DNA of 14,251 nt from Acanthamoeba sp. SK_2022b. Taxonomy: Eukaryota > Discosea > Longamoebia > Acanthamoebidae. The stretch is taken from NCBI GenBank assembly GCA_027943245.1, contig JANDJZ010000957.1, forward strand, positions 1 through 14,251, given 5' to 3'. This document shows positions 1 through 8,088 of the stretch, in pieces. Every line of letters starts with the position of its first letter. Position 1 is the stretch's first letter. The notes below the pieces were generated by a model. That model was not told the origin of the DNA, did not search any database, and was given only the letters and a program-made list of their open reading frames with translations. Position numbers and translations under genes: made by a program.

Positions 1-220
1 GGACGACATCACCGAATTTTGAAGGGCAGCAACAAGAAGAACAAGAACAAGTAGTAGTAGAGAAGCAAGAACGCAACCCAAGCCAGTGCCTTTGGTTGGT
101 CGTTCGTTTAACAAAATACAAAAAGAAACAACCACATGATGGTGATCGTTGTTTAATTGTTAAAAAAATAGAAGTGAAAAAATGTACAGAGATGGGGTGG
201 GGGGTGAGTTGATGGCGGGT
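1..220. other. 3' flank of the BCS1-like gene
   Basis: No gene is seen here. The stretch is A-rich on the plus strand. Read on the minus strand it is the 3' untranslated region of the BCS1-like gene, whose stop codon sits at 221-223. A minus-strand ATTAAA, the common variant poly(A) signal, lies at 157-152, about 64 nt past the stop. There is no canonical AATAAA. The first ~100 bases show no coding pattern in any frame. Confidence 0.4.
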
Positions 221-1828
221 TTAAGCCGACACGCCGACGACGTCTACCGCCGCCAGCTTCCCTTCGCACACCTCGGCCTCGTCGGCAGCTGTAGAAGAAG
301 AAGACGTAGTGGCGGAGATGGATTCCTCCTTTTCCTTTTCATTGGCCTCCTTGGCCTCCTTCTCCTCGGCCTCCCGCTCCTCGGCCTCCTCCTTCCTGCG
401 TCGGGCCTCCTCCTCGGTCATGCGTGCCTGCTCCTCGGCCACGAACTGGGCGACGTAGTCGATGGCGGCCTGCGGGTCGAGCTTGAAGCGGAGGAGGTAG
501 CCCTGGATGCTGGCCATCGAGAGCTGCTCCTCGGGCACGAGGCAGGCAAACTCGACGGCCAGCTTGTTGACGCGGGCGCGCTCGCGCTCGATCTCGTCGC
601 GGCGGGCGGCGGCCTGCTTCTTGTTGGCGGCGACGCTGGCCTTCTCGAGCTCGGCGGCGGCCTCCCACGGCTGGTAGAAGTAGGCGAAGAGGCGCTCGAC
701 CTGGTCGCGGTTGGCGAGGCCGACGTAGAGGGCAAAGTCGACGCGGCCGGGGCGGGTGAGGGCGGGGTCGAGCTTCTCGCGGTGGTTGGTGGTCATGAGG
801 ACGAGCGAGCCCTCAAAGGCCACGGCGCCGTCGAGCGCGTTGAGGAGGCCGCTGAAGGTGACCTTGTTGCTGCTGTTGCCGGCGTCCACGTTCTTCTTGC
901 GGTGGACAAAGGCGGCGTCGATGTCCTCGAGCAGGAGGATGCTGCCCTTGGGCATCTTGCGCATGAACTCCTGCAGGTCGTCGTCGTCGAGGCTCGTGTT
1001 GGCCAGGCTGCACACGCACAGGTTGAGGCCCAGCTCGCCGGCCAGGGCCGCGGCGAACGACGACTTGCCGTTGCCGGGCGGCCCGTAGAGCATGAGCCCG
1101 CGGCGGTGGGGGATGCCCCGCCGCTTGTACCAGTCGCGCATCGCGAAGAACTCGCGCACGTCGGCCAGCAGCTTCTCGAGCGTGCCCCGCGGGAAGTGGA
1201 CCGACTCGATCGACCGCTTCTCGATGGCCATCAGCTTGCGCCAGGTCCCGCTCCACCCGTACTTGGGCTGGAAGATGAGCGTCTTGCCCAGCTCCTCGCC
1301 CAGCGAGTGGTCCATGGCGCTCGTGGCCAGGTCCTTCAGCACCTGCGGGTCGCGCCCGTAGGTGGTGAGCTTCAGCGTCTCCTGCAGCTCGAGCCCGTTG
1401 CCGTTTCCCCCGCCAAACTGATTTTCCTTGACCGTGCGCTCCACGGTGATCAAGCGGCCCCGGAACCGGAGAAAGTGGAGGCCCGGCGCGGGCCCAAAGT
1501 GGAGCTCCGGCTTGGTGGCGGCCTCGGCGCCGTCGTATCGGTCGTGGGAGTTCTCGCGCGTGGTGAGCATGCTCAGCTCGCGGCCGTTGGCCTTCTCGGT
1601 CTGCAGGGCGAGCCACTTCATGAGCCAGTGGAAGGCCTCGTCCTCCTTCCGCACCTCGAGCGACACCAGGAACTGCCGCTGCAGCCGCTCCCACAGCACT
1701 TGCGAGAGCCAGTGCACGTAGGCCGCCACCAGGCCCACGACGAGCAGCATCAGGCCGCCGGAGAACACGTCGTTGTCCGCCAGCGCGCCCATGCGTCCTT
1801 TAAGGTAGGTCCCCAGCAGCTCCTCCAT
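221..1828 (-). CDS. BCS1: BCS1-like mitochondrial AAA+ chaperone
   Basis: An uninterrupted 535-residue frame matches the BCS1 family, which in mitochondria moves the folded Rieske iron-sulfur protein across the inner membrane during complex III assembly. Visible order: a single membrane segment at about 21-40; the BCS1-specific region at about 50-235; then the AAA+ core with Walker A GPPGNGKS at 249-256, a Walker B-like LLLEDID at 298-304, sensor-1 TTN at 346-348 and the RPGRVD arginine element at 359-364. The family C-terminal block (SIQGYLLRFKLDP) follows at about 440-452. I chose the ATG at 1826-1828 because the next residues align with the human N-terminus ahead of the membrane helix; 80 further in-frame codons upstream look untranslated. 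Two features differ from the ~419-residue human protein: a charged helical insert at about 389-422 and an acidic, coiled-coil-like E/K/A/R tail after 465. No intron, unlike the neighbouring genes. Family call is firm; mitochondrial location is inferred from the family. Confidence 0.93.
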   Translation of the reverse strand: MEELLGTYLKGRMGALADNDVFSGGLMLLVVGLVAAYVHWLSQVLWERLQRQFLVSLEVRKEDEAFHWLMKWLALQTEKANGRELSMLTTRENSHDRYDGAEAATKPELHFGPAPGLHFLRFRGRLITVERTVKENQFGGGNGNGLELQETLKLTTYGRDPQVLKDLATSAMDHSLGEELGKTLIFQPKYGWSGTWRKLMAIEKRSIESVHFPRGTLEKLLADVREFFAMRDWYKRRGIPHRRGLMLYGPPGNGKSSFAAALAGELGLNLCVCSLANTSLDDDDLQEFMRKMPKGSILLLEDIDAAFVHRKKNVDAGNSSNKVTFSGLLNALDGAVAFEGSLVLMTTNHREKLDPALTRPGRVDFALYVGLANRDQVERLFAYFYQPWEAAAELEKASVAANKKQAAARRDEIERERARVNKLAVEFACLVPEEQLSMASIQGYLLRFKLDPQAAIDYVAQFVAEEQARMTEEEARRRKEEAEEREAEEKEAKEANEKEKEESISATTSSSSTAADEAEVCEGKLAAVDVVGVSA

Positions 1829-2104
1829 CGGGGTGTTGTGGCCCAGAAGTAAGAGGCGTTGCGCGGAGCTGAAGGGGAGGGAGAAGGTGATGAAAGAAGG
1901 TCGTGTGCGTGGCCTTTTGTGGGGGTTGTTGGGTTGCGTGTCGGGGCAACTTTTTCGTGATTTCTTTCGAGGGAAGAAGAAGCAGAAATGAGGTTCCAAA
2001 TTATTTCTGCCATTTTTCTGATCTTGCAATCCGTTGCTGGAGTACGCGCAGCACATGAGCGCCAACATTGCGGACTTAAAATCGTTGCAGGAGTACGTGC
2101 CAGG
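1829..2104. promoter_or_regulatory. BCS1 5' flank, possibly a shared promoter
   Basis: This stretch carries the 5' untranslated region and presumed promoter of the minus-strand BCS1-like gene. No clear TATA element is seen. CpG is present here, unlike the island to the right. A plus-strand ATG at 2055 opens a short protein-like frame (MSANIADLKSLQEYVPG) that runs into T/G low-complexity sequence at about 2104, so it may be the stump of a divergent gene. A 17-bp imperfect direct repeat (15 of 17 identical) occurs at 2033-2049 and 2084-2100. Confidence 0.3.
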
Positions 2105-2158
2105 GTTTTTTGTTTTTTTGTTTGTTTGTTTGTTTGTTTGTGTGTTTGTGTGTTTGTT
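2104..2158. repeat. T/TTTG low-complexity tract
   Basis: A T-rich run followed by repeated TTTG and then TGTG units. It marks the left edge where composition changes from CpG-containing unique sequence to the CpG-poor island, so it could be the border of, or a hotspot for, the inserted element. Confidence 0.7.
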
Positions 2159-2348
2159 GTAAGGTCCCTGCTTTTTTTACCATCACTGCTCATGCTGGTT
2201 GTCTGGTTGCTCTTAAGTGATCTACACTTAACTGCCACCAACCTGGCCTCAACACCATTGGCACTGGCTTCACCTGGGCACAAAACTATGAAGGGCAAGT
2301 TGCAATCTGTGTAATCTCAATTCTTGGGAGGCTTTATGTATTGACTAA

Positions 2349-2477
2349 GGAAGTGACAGTTTTGATCTGTGGATAGTTTTGTACTTGCCCTTCAATCACA
2401 ACCATGCACATGTTGAGCGTGTCTTTGGACAGTTGAAAAACAAGTTTGGGTGCTTTCACAGCTCCTTGGTCAGGTAG
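2349..2477 (+). pseudogene. Harbinger-like transposase fragment
   Basis: A 42-codon frame ends at a TAG at 2475-2477 and is preceded by a TAA at 2346-2348. It contains the block HVERVFGQLKNKF (about 2409-2447), matching the end of the catalytic domain of PIF/Harbinger and related DDE_Tnp_4 transposases, where a conserved E-R-x-x-G-x-L/I-K motif carries the third acidic residue. The residues just before it (LYLPFNHN) fit the loop that precedes this motif in such enzymes, with apparent deletion. No upstream DDE aspartate regions could be read, so this is a relic. The family call rests on this short block alone. Confidence 0.55.
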
Positions 2478-2727
2478 GGCAAAACAAGATATATTTTTTA
2501 GATAGATGTGGACATAATTTTACAGACAAAGATTAGGACCAGGCTTAATGTTGGGAATGTGTCACTGGTGGGCATTTATGTTGGGCTCATTCGTCCTATT
2601 GGTGGCTCATCTAAATCAGGAAGTTGGCTTTTTCTATTTGTTTCTCAGGGGGGAGCACTGTGTCTGTGGCTGCGCAAAAATTCTTTTTTTTTTCAATTAG
2701 AGAACAGAGTGCAGTGGAAAGAGAAGG

Positions 2728-4191
2728 TCAAGTGGCCATGGAAATGTGGTGTGGTGCTTCTATCACTGAGACTGAAGATGCTGTAGATTGGGGTGTGGGA
2801 TTGCTGTGAAGATGTGGTGCCTCCATTGTGTGGCACTTCCTTGAATTGTTGTAGCACTTGCCCATGGATAGGATGGTACTGTGCATGGTGTGGACAGAGT
2901 CCCAGATGATGAGGATGCCATCATACAGCCAGATCTGGACCCCATATCTGGTATCATGAAGTACCAATCTGCCATGCAGGGGGGCCCTCTTTGGGATGTT
3001 CACAGCCTTCCTCATGTTCTTCAAACCACTGGCCCCAGGCACAGCTGAGTGGATGATCTCAGTTGTCATTGTGGAGCCATGCTCTATACCCAAGTGTTCC
3101 AAAGAAGTTGGTGAACACACTGGCACTGCTGATGGTGGGAAGGCCTATGGAGTTGATGAAATTGGCTTGGTGGGTGCTGGTAGATTTGAGGCGGTCAGCC
3201 ATGGATTGTCTTCACAACCAACTGGAGATAGGCAATGCCAAGATGATGGTCTGCTTCCCACCCCTTGTGGATTGCAGTGCTGTGCTTGACAGCATATTGG
3301 CCATTGTGCTTGCCTGCCTCTGTCCCTGCCCAAAAGCCAAAGCCATGGCAGTCCCCCAGGAAGCTGATGTGGACTGTCTTGGCTAGGATTGAGGAAGTAG
3401 AGGGTGTTGGCATGGTTTGCTTGGAGCTCATCAGAAGGAGGGAATGTTGCAAAAGCAAGATGATTGGAAGCAATGGAACAACCCCTCAATGGCAGTGAAG
3501 TTCTGTCAGTGGAGCTGTGGCCTGGTGTGGGGGAGGGTGAAGTGGTGGTGGAGCTCGACTGCTTGCTGGAGATGTGTCTTCTGCATAACCTGGACATGCA
3601 GCATGGGCCCCAGGAGTCCTGGCGCAGCTTACTGGAGTAGGGTCTCAATGATGGTTTGCTGTTCCTGCAGCTGGTGATGTGTGACCTCTGTAGCTTGTGC
3701 TGCACACTGTGCAGCTTGGTCTCGATGGTTGCTGCATGGTCCTGTGCATCCTGGAGGGCCTGCATGGCAGTGCAAGCTGCCTGGGCACTGGCTTGGATTG
3801 CAGCAACAAGCAACTCTTCCTTCCTTGTTGCTGCAGTGGTGGATGCAGCAAGCTGCTGTTGGAGGCTGTTGATGCACACACATGCAGCCTGCAGCTTCTT
3901 GTCCACCCATGCATTTTCTTTCATGATCTCTGCTTGTCACATGCTGGTCTCATGATGCCACATCTCCATTTGCTGCTCTGCTGCCTGCCTCCCTAACTGG
4001 GCTTGGTTGGATGTGGCACAGCCTCCTGCCATGCAACCCTGGACCTGATGGAGTTCATTAGCTAAGCTGCTGACTAGCTCCCCATAGCTCCTCTCCACCT
4101 GTGGGAGCATTTCACAGGCATGGTGGGTCCTCCTGTTGGTGTTGTGCAGCTCCACTCAAAGGCTGCTCATCTCCTCACTGACCTTGGCTCA
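2728..4191 (-). pseudogene. Decayed reading frame with coiled-coil region
   Basis: One minus-strand frame stays mostly open from about 4190 down to 2728. It is broken by TGA at 4189-4191, 4156-4158 and 3937-3939 and by TAG at 3145-3147. The part between about 4155 and 3690 is rich in Q, A, E, L and K in a heptad-like pattern (for example KKLQAACVCINSLQQQLAAS), suggesting a coiled coil. Further down the plausible coding shifts: 3195-3473 reads more protein-like in another frame, then the first frame looks protein-like again near 2990-2830. Many DNA transposons of the Harbinger type carry a second gene for a DNA-binding partner with a coiled-coil end; that assignment is only a guess. A further protein-like minus frame at 4518-4778 may be another piece. 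No domain was recognised. Confidence 0.35.
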
Positions 4192-4850
4192 TGCAGTCAC
4201 CAGCACCGCTCTCCTCATAGCATGCACCAAGCCTCAAACTTGGCTTGTTGTCTGCTCTTCAACACATGTGCACACTTGCACAGACAGGAACCACTGTCAT
4301 TCTATGGGTGGGCATCACATAAGCACAGTTTCAAATGGAGATGCAACCTAAGAGGGCTCCCACATACTTGATCTGGGGTGCATTGGTGTGCCACCACAAA
4401 ACAGTGGCTTCACTGGTTGTGGGGTGGTGGTGGCACCTTCACCACTAGTCCTGTCCCATTTTTTATGCTGCATAGTTCAAATTGTTATGGGTGCCCATGA
4501 CCCTGTGGTTCTCTTTTTTATGCCCATACCATGTCCTTAATGATGTTTTCTATATCTGTGATCTGTGCAATGTTGAATGGTGTCAATCTCTTGAACAACA
4601 TCAACCAACAGCATGAGCTCTTGTACACATGTTGAACTGACCTTTTACATCCACTGCACCAGGGAAACATAAGTTGCCTTTTCTTGCACCTTCTTCTATT
4701 GGAAAGGTTGGAACAGTTGATTGAAAGATGTGGCACATTTGTGGCCACTGGCTGTCGTTCAAAAAGGCACATCAACAATCAAACCCACTCTTAGATACAC
4801 TGCTCCACAAGACCATGCCATGGGAGGAAAAGGTATGCAGAGACACAGGC

Positions 4851-5020
4851 CGTGTTCTGTTGATTGTTCTTTTTCGGTGGGTCTTGCCGCGAAAATTCCG
4901 GAGCTGTGTTGACCTACTTTGACCTGCTTACCTCAAGTGAAGCCAAAGAAAGCGCACCCAACAGCCAAACAGACCAACACAACAGCAGACGTCGAACAAT
5001 CCATCTCCAGCTCTTACACA
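4851..5020 (+). promoter_or_regulatory. Promoter and 5' UTR of the RAMP4 gene
   Basis: CpG-containing, non-coding sequence between the decayed element and the RAMP4 start codon. The last ~60 bases are A/C-rich and lead into ACACAATGG, a favourable start context. No TATA box is evident. Because the element abuts this stretch, the promoter may have been trimmed or supplied by the insertion. Confidence 0.3.
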
Positions 5021-5378
5021 ATGGTGCGTTAACGCGCCTCGGCGATTTGCTTTATACCTTGTCGTTTGACAAAGGACAGGCCGCTTGCTACTCGCAATCA
5101 CCATCTCATCTTAATCTTGCGTGCAGTCGACTCGTGCACTTAGGCAGAAGAATGAGAAGTTCCACGAGAACATCACCAAGCGTGGTGCCGTGGTGACTGC
5201 CCCCAAGAAGGAGAGCTCGCCTCCCGTTGGTCCCATCGTGCTTGGCTTCTTCCTCTTTGTAGTCGTCGGTTCCGGTACGCGCTCACCCCCCCCCCCCACG
5301 GTGGTCCAGCGCATCTAAACTGACGCCTGTCCTTGCGCCTCTTTAGCCCTTCTCCAGATGATCCGGACAGCGTTCTAG
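5021..5378 (+). CDS. SERP1: RAMP4/SERP1 stress-associated ER protein
   Basis: Three exons, 5021-5023, 5127-5274 and 5347-5378, give 60 residues. The protein belongs to the RAMP4/SERP1 family: small tail-anchored ER proteins that bind the Sec61 translocon and stabilise new membrane proteins. Matching features are the N-terminal basic stretch with ENITKRG (about 15-21), the PVGPIVLG entry to the membrane helix (34-41), a single hydrophobic segment at about 37-50, and the LLQMIRTAF end; the match to plant RAMP4 is close in order and length. Phase forces the first intron directly after the ATG (donor GTGCGT, acceptor GTGCAG), so exon 1 codes for methionine only. The second intron (donor GTACGC) contains a 12-C run at 5286-5297. 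Reading GTG at 5121 as a start would include intron sequence and is rejected. No AATAAA is seen before the convergent eL19 gene. Confidence 0.93.
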
Positions 5379-5640
5379 AGAGGACCTGGGCCAGTGGAGT
5401 ATGGAAGGATGTTGATACACAAACGTGAAAACCACTTTTTTTTTGTAATGAGAATTTTAATCTTGCATCAACACGTAGTACGCGCCTCATGCGCTTCATC
5501 GTTAGCGATGTTGCCCATCTCGCAGATTCGCCTGCCCACCCACGCTCAAATGCAAAAAGTTGGTTTGAAGTATCTGTGTTTTTTGGAGTGCGGAGAGAGC
5601 TGGACATAGTGTTGTGAAGAGCTTGTGACGATCAACACGC
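5379..5640. other. Shared 3' spacer between RAMP4 and eL19
   Basis: No gene is seen. RAMP4 (plus) and eL19 (minus) end tail-to-tail with 262 bases between stop codons. A minus-strand ATTAAA at about 5460-5455 could serve eL19; no canonical AATAAA is seen on either strand. The small reading frames here are unsupported. Confidence 0.5.
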
Positions 5641-6731
5641 TTACTTGCCACCCTTCTTGCCGCCCTTGGCAGCGGGCTTGGCGGCGGCGGGCTTGGCGGC
5701 CTCCTTCTTGGGAGCGGCAGCCTTGGCAGCGGCGGGCTTGGCGGCGGCAGCCTTAGGGGCAGCCTTGGCCTCCTCCTTCTTGGGGGCGGCGGCCTTAGCG
5801 GGAGCGGCGGCCTTGGCGGGGGCAGCCTTGGTCTCCTCCTTCTTGGGGGCGGCAGCCTTGGCGGGGGCGGGGGCAGCGGCGGCCTTGGCGGGGGCAGCGG
5901 AAGCGGCGGCCTTGGCAGCCTCCTTCTTCTTCTGGTTCTTGCCGACCTTGGGGGCAGCGGCGGCGGCGGGGGCGGCAGCCTTCTTGCCGGTCTCCTCCTT
6001 CTTGACAGCCTTGGCCTCGGCCTTCTTGTCGTCGCCGACAAGGACCTTCCTCCTCTCGTCGAGGCGCTTCTGGCGACGCTCCCTCATCTGACGGTTCTTC
6101 TGACGCCTGAGCTCACCCTGCTCCTGCTCGGCCTTGTCCTTGATCTTCTGGGCCTTGGCCTTCCAGATGTACTCCATGAGCACACGCTTGTTCTTGAAGA
6201 CGTTACCCTTGACCTTCATGTAGAGCTCGTGGTACCTGTGCAAGCACATGCGTTAACACTAGTCAATGTAAAAAAGATGGGCAGTGGATTAACGTACAAG
6301 TGCTTGTCGATCTTCTTGGCCTCACGGTACTTGCGGAGAAGCCTCCTGAGCACACGCATGCGCCTGATCCAGATGACCTTCTCGGGCATACGGGCGTTAC
6401 GGGTACCCCTCCTCTTACCGACACCCATGTGCCTACCCTTGCGCTTGGCCAGGAGGTTCTTCCTGACGCGGGCACGCGAGTGCATCACGGGGGGCTTGCG
6501 GATAATGTAGCCATCCTTGACGAGCTTACGGACAGCCTGGCCTGTATGATTCGCAAACCCAACAGTGTGAGTCTTACGGGATCACAACACGGATAGATAA
6601 AACGAGTGAATGCACGTACGAGAGTTCGCCATCGAGATCTCGCTGACCTCATTCGGGTCGAGCCAGATCTTCTTCTGGCCGCATTTCATCACGCTGGCCG
6701 CGAGGCGCTTCTGAAGCTTAAGGGACACCAT
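5641..6731 (-). CDS. RPL19: 60S ribosomal protein eL19 with AKP-rich tail
   Basis: Exons 6731-6620, 6541-6298 and 6235-5641 (minus strand) join in phase to 316 residues. Residues 1-~185 follow eL19 closely: [16 protein letters not shown] near the start, VHSRARxRKN-like [46 protein letters not shown], and [19 protein letters not shown]. eL19 is a large-subunit protein whose long C-terminal helix reaches a subunit bridge. Human eL19 is 196 residues; this one has about 128 extra residues (189-316) made almost only of Ala, Lys, Pro and some Glu, built from units such as AAPKKEE and KAAPAKAAA and ending in KGGKKGGK. Donors are GTACGT for both introns, acceptors ACAG. Head-to-head with Rab32, tail-to-tail with RAMP4. 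Trypanosomatid eL19 is known for a comparable repetitive Ala/Lys/Pro tail, so such extensions are tolerated. Confidence 0.97.
5650..6025 (-). repeat. Ala/Lys/Pro-coding repeat tract in eL19
   Basis: The C-terminal coding part of the eL19 gene is internally repetitive: several copies of units encoding APKKEE followed by [13 protein letters not shown] stretches. On the plus strand it appears as recurring GGCGGC, GGCAGCCTTGG and CTCCTTCTTGGGGGC segments. Copy number in such a tract is likely to vary between strains. Confidence 0.8.
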
Positions 6732-7157
6732 CCTGATTCTCTCTGTCCTCCGCACGAATCTGTACTTCCAACCGTCGGGATGGCGATGCTGGAAGGGCTT
6801 GGAAACCGAAAAGACTGAACCTTGTCCCGCTGGGGGAATTTAGCCAGGACGAAAAATTATATTTTGATTTTCATTGGATATGAAATTTCATACGAAAACT
6901 CGTAGCCCAGAAAGAATGTAGAATATCGATAAATTAAAAACATTCCAACCTGGGCCAACGCTCGTTTTACGAAATTTCTGGAGCTGAGAGGAAACAGAAG
7001 CGGCTGCCGCTTGTGTGCTCTGTTCCCCTCGTGCCTTGCGCGCCAGCTACTGCGGACGTCAGTTGCACCTCTTTCCTTCGTTGTCTGCGCTTCCATCTAT
7101 TCGCATCTCCCTCTTCTGGCCAAAACAGTTTTTCTCATCTCACAGCAATCAACAATA
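6732..7157. promoter_or_regulatory. Bidirectional promoter, eL19 / Rab32
   Basis: A 426-base spacer separates the two start codons. Its middle (about 6850-6945) is AT-rich within GC-rich surroundings. On the minus strand it contains AAAATATAATTTTT (around 6853-6866), a possible TATA-like element for eL19 about 125 bases upstream of its ATG. An 8-bp palindrome TATCGATA lies at 6924-6931, near the centre. Assignment of either site is by eye. Confidence 0.4.
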
Positions 7158-8088
7158 ATGTCACACGGACACGGACACGGAAAGGCTGCGGAGGGACCGG
7201 CCACCGAGTACCTCTACAAGATTCTCGTGGTAAGTACTCTCTTCACACCGTTGGCTAGCAGACAAATTTCATCCATTCCATTGATGCGTTGATGTCTCCT
7301 TCCTTACAAAACCTCCCTTTTCCTCAAGGTGGGCGACATCGGCACGGGTAAGACTGCCATCATCCGGAGGTGTGTCGAGAACCAGTTCTCTGAGTCCTAC
7401 AAGACCACCATTGGCGTCGATTTTGCCCTGAAGACCATTCAGCGTTCCAACGCCACCATCCACCTCCAACTGTGGTATGCTGCCTTCTTTTGTTTATCCC
7501 CTCTCTCATTCTTGTTCCGCCAAGTCTTCTTTCCCCTTACCATTGTTGCTCTCTTTAACCCTCCTCGTTCGTGCTGTTTAGGGATATTGCTGGCCAAGAG
7601 CGTTATGGCAATCTCACCAGGGTCTACTACAAGGAGGCCGTTGGCGCTTTTGTGGTGTTCGATCTCACCCGTAACTCCTCTTTCGAGGCTGTCAAGAAGT
7701 GGAAGGAGGACATTGACAACGTACGTTACCTCACATCGCCGCGGTAGAGATTCCAATCTTGCGCTTACCTCCTCGCGCTTCATCCTTGCAGAAAGTCAGG
7801 CTTCCCAATGGCGACCCCCTCCCCGTCGTGCTGCTTGCCAACAAGTGCGATTTGGTCAAGACGCCCCTCAGCGAGGAAGTGATGAACGATTACTGCAAGG
7901 AGAATGGATTCCTCGCGTGGTTCGCCACCTCGGCCAAGGAAAACATCAACATCGATGAGGCTGTGAATTTCCTCGTCGAAAACATCATCGTCCACGGCAG
8001 CAACGACGCCATCAAGGGACCTGGTCCCGACGCTCTCAAGGTTGGCGGAGAACGTGGCGCTCCCGACTCGAACGCCTGCGGCTGCTAA
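7158..8088 (+). CDS. RAB32: Rab32-family small GTPase
   Basis: Exons 7158-7229, 7329-7474, 7582-7720 and 7792-8088 join to 217 residues. All GTPase boxes are present: P-loop GDIGTGKT (26-33), switch I TTIGVDFALK with T51, WDIAGQER (73-80), NKCD (136-139) and TSAK (165-168). The IAGQE form of the G3 box, DFALK, and the run TRVYYKEAVGAFVVFD are hallmarks of Rab32/Rab38. This family acts on lysosome-related organelles, mitochondria-associated membranes and phagosome maturation. The end ...NACGC gives a Cys-x-Cys geranylgeranylation signal. An unusual start, SHGHGHGK, precedes the GTPase fold. Donors are GTAAGT, GTATGC and GTACGT with normal AG acceptors; the Trp of the G3 box is split by intron 2. 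Shares its promoter region with eL19. Confidence 0.96.

Larger units (their letters stand above)
2105..4850. mobile_element. Decayed, CpG-depleted transposable element
   Basis: About 2.7 kb with no intact gene. By eye I count only about ten CpG dinucleotides here, with stretches of roughly 500 bases lacking any (for example 2663-3190, 3730-4200, 4210-4750), while TG and CA are very frequent. The flanking genes are packed with CpG. Inside lie a plus-strand fragment of a DDE_Tnp_4/Harbinger-type transposase (2349-2477) and a stop-interrupted minus-strand frame (2728-4191). The simplest reading is an old DNA transposon inactivated by cytosine methylation and deamination. Borders are placed by composition only; no convincing terminal inverted repeats or target-site duplication were found. 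The end near 4850 is where CpG returns. Confidence 0.6.

Noticed and set aside
182..1852. A 556-codon open frame on the plus strand across the BCS1 gene
   Set aside because: It mirrors the GC-rich BCS1 coding strand, is nearly all L/V/E/A/G/H/R, and has no family features. BCS1 in the opposite strand has all AAA+ motifs.
2105..4850. Terminal inverted repeats and a TTA/TAA target duplication for the dead element
   Set aside because: A TAA followed by GGTCCCTGC near 2160 looked promising, but I found no matching inverted end near 4670 or 4850.
5645..6091. Plus-strand frame rich in Ala, Leu, Phe
   Set aside because: It is the reverse of the Ala/Lys/Pro tail of eL19; its hydrophobicity is an artefact of reading the complement.
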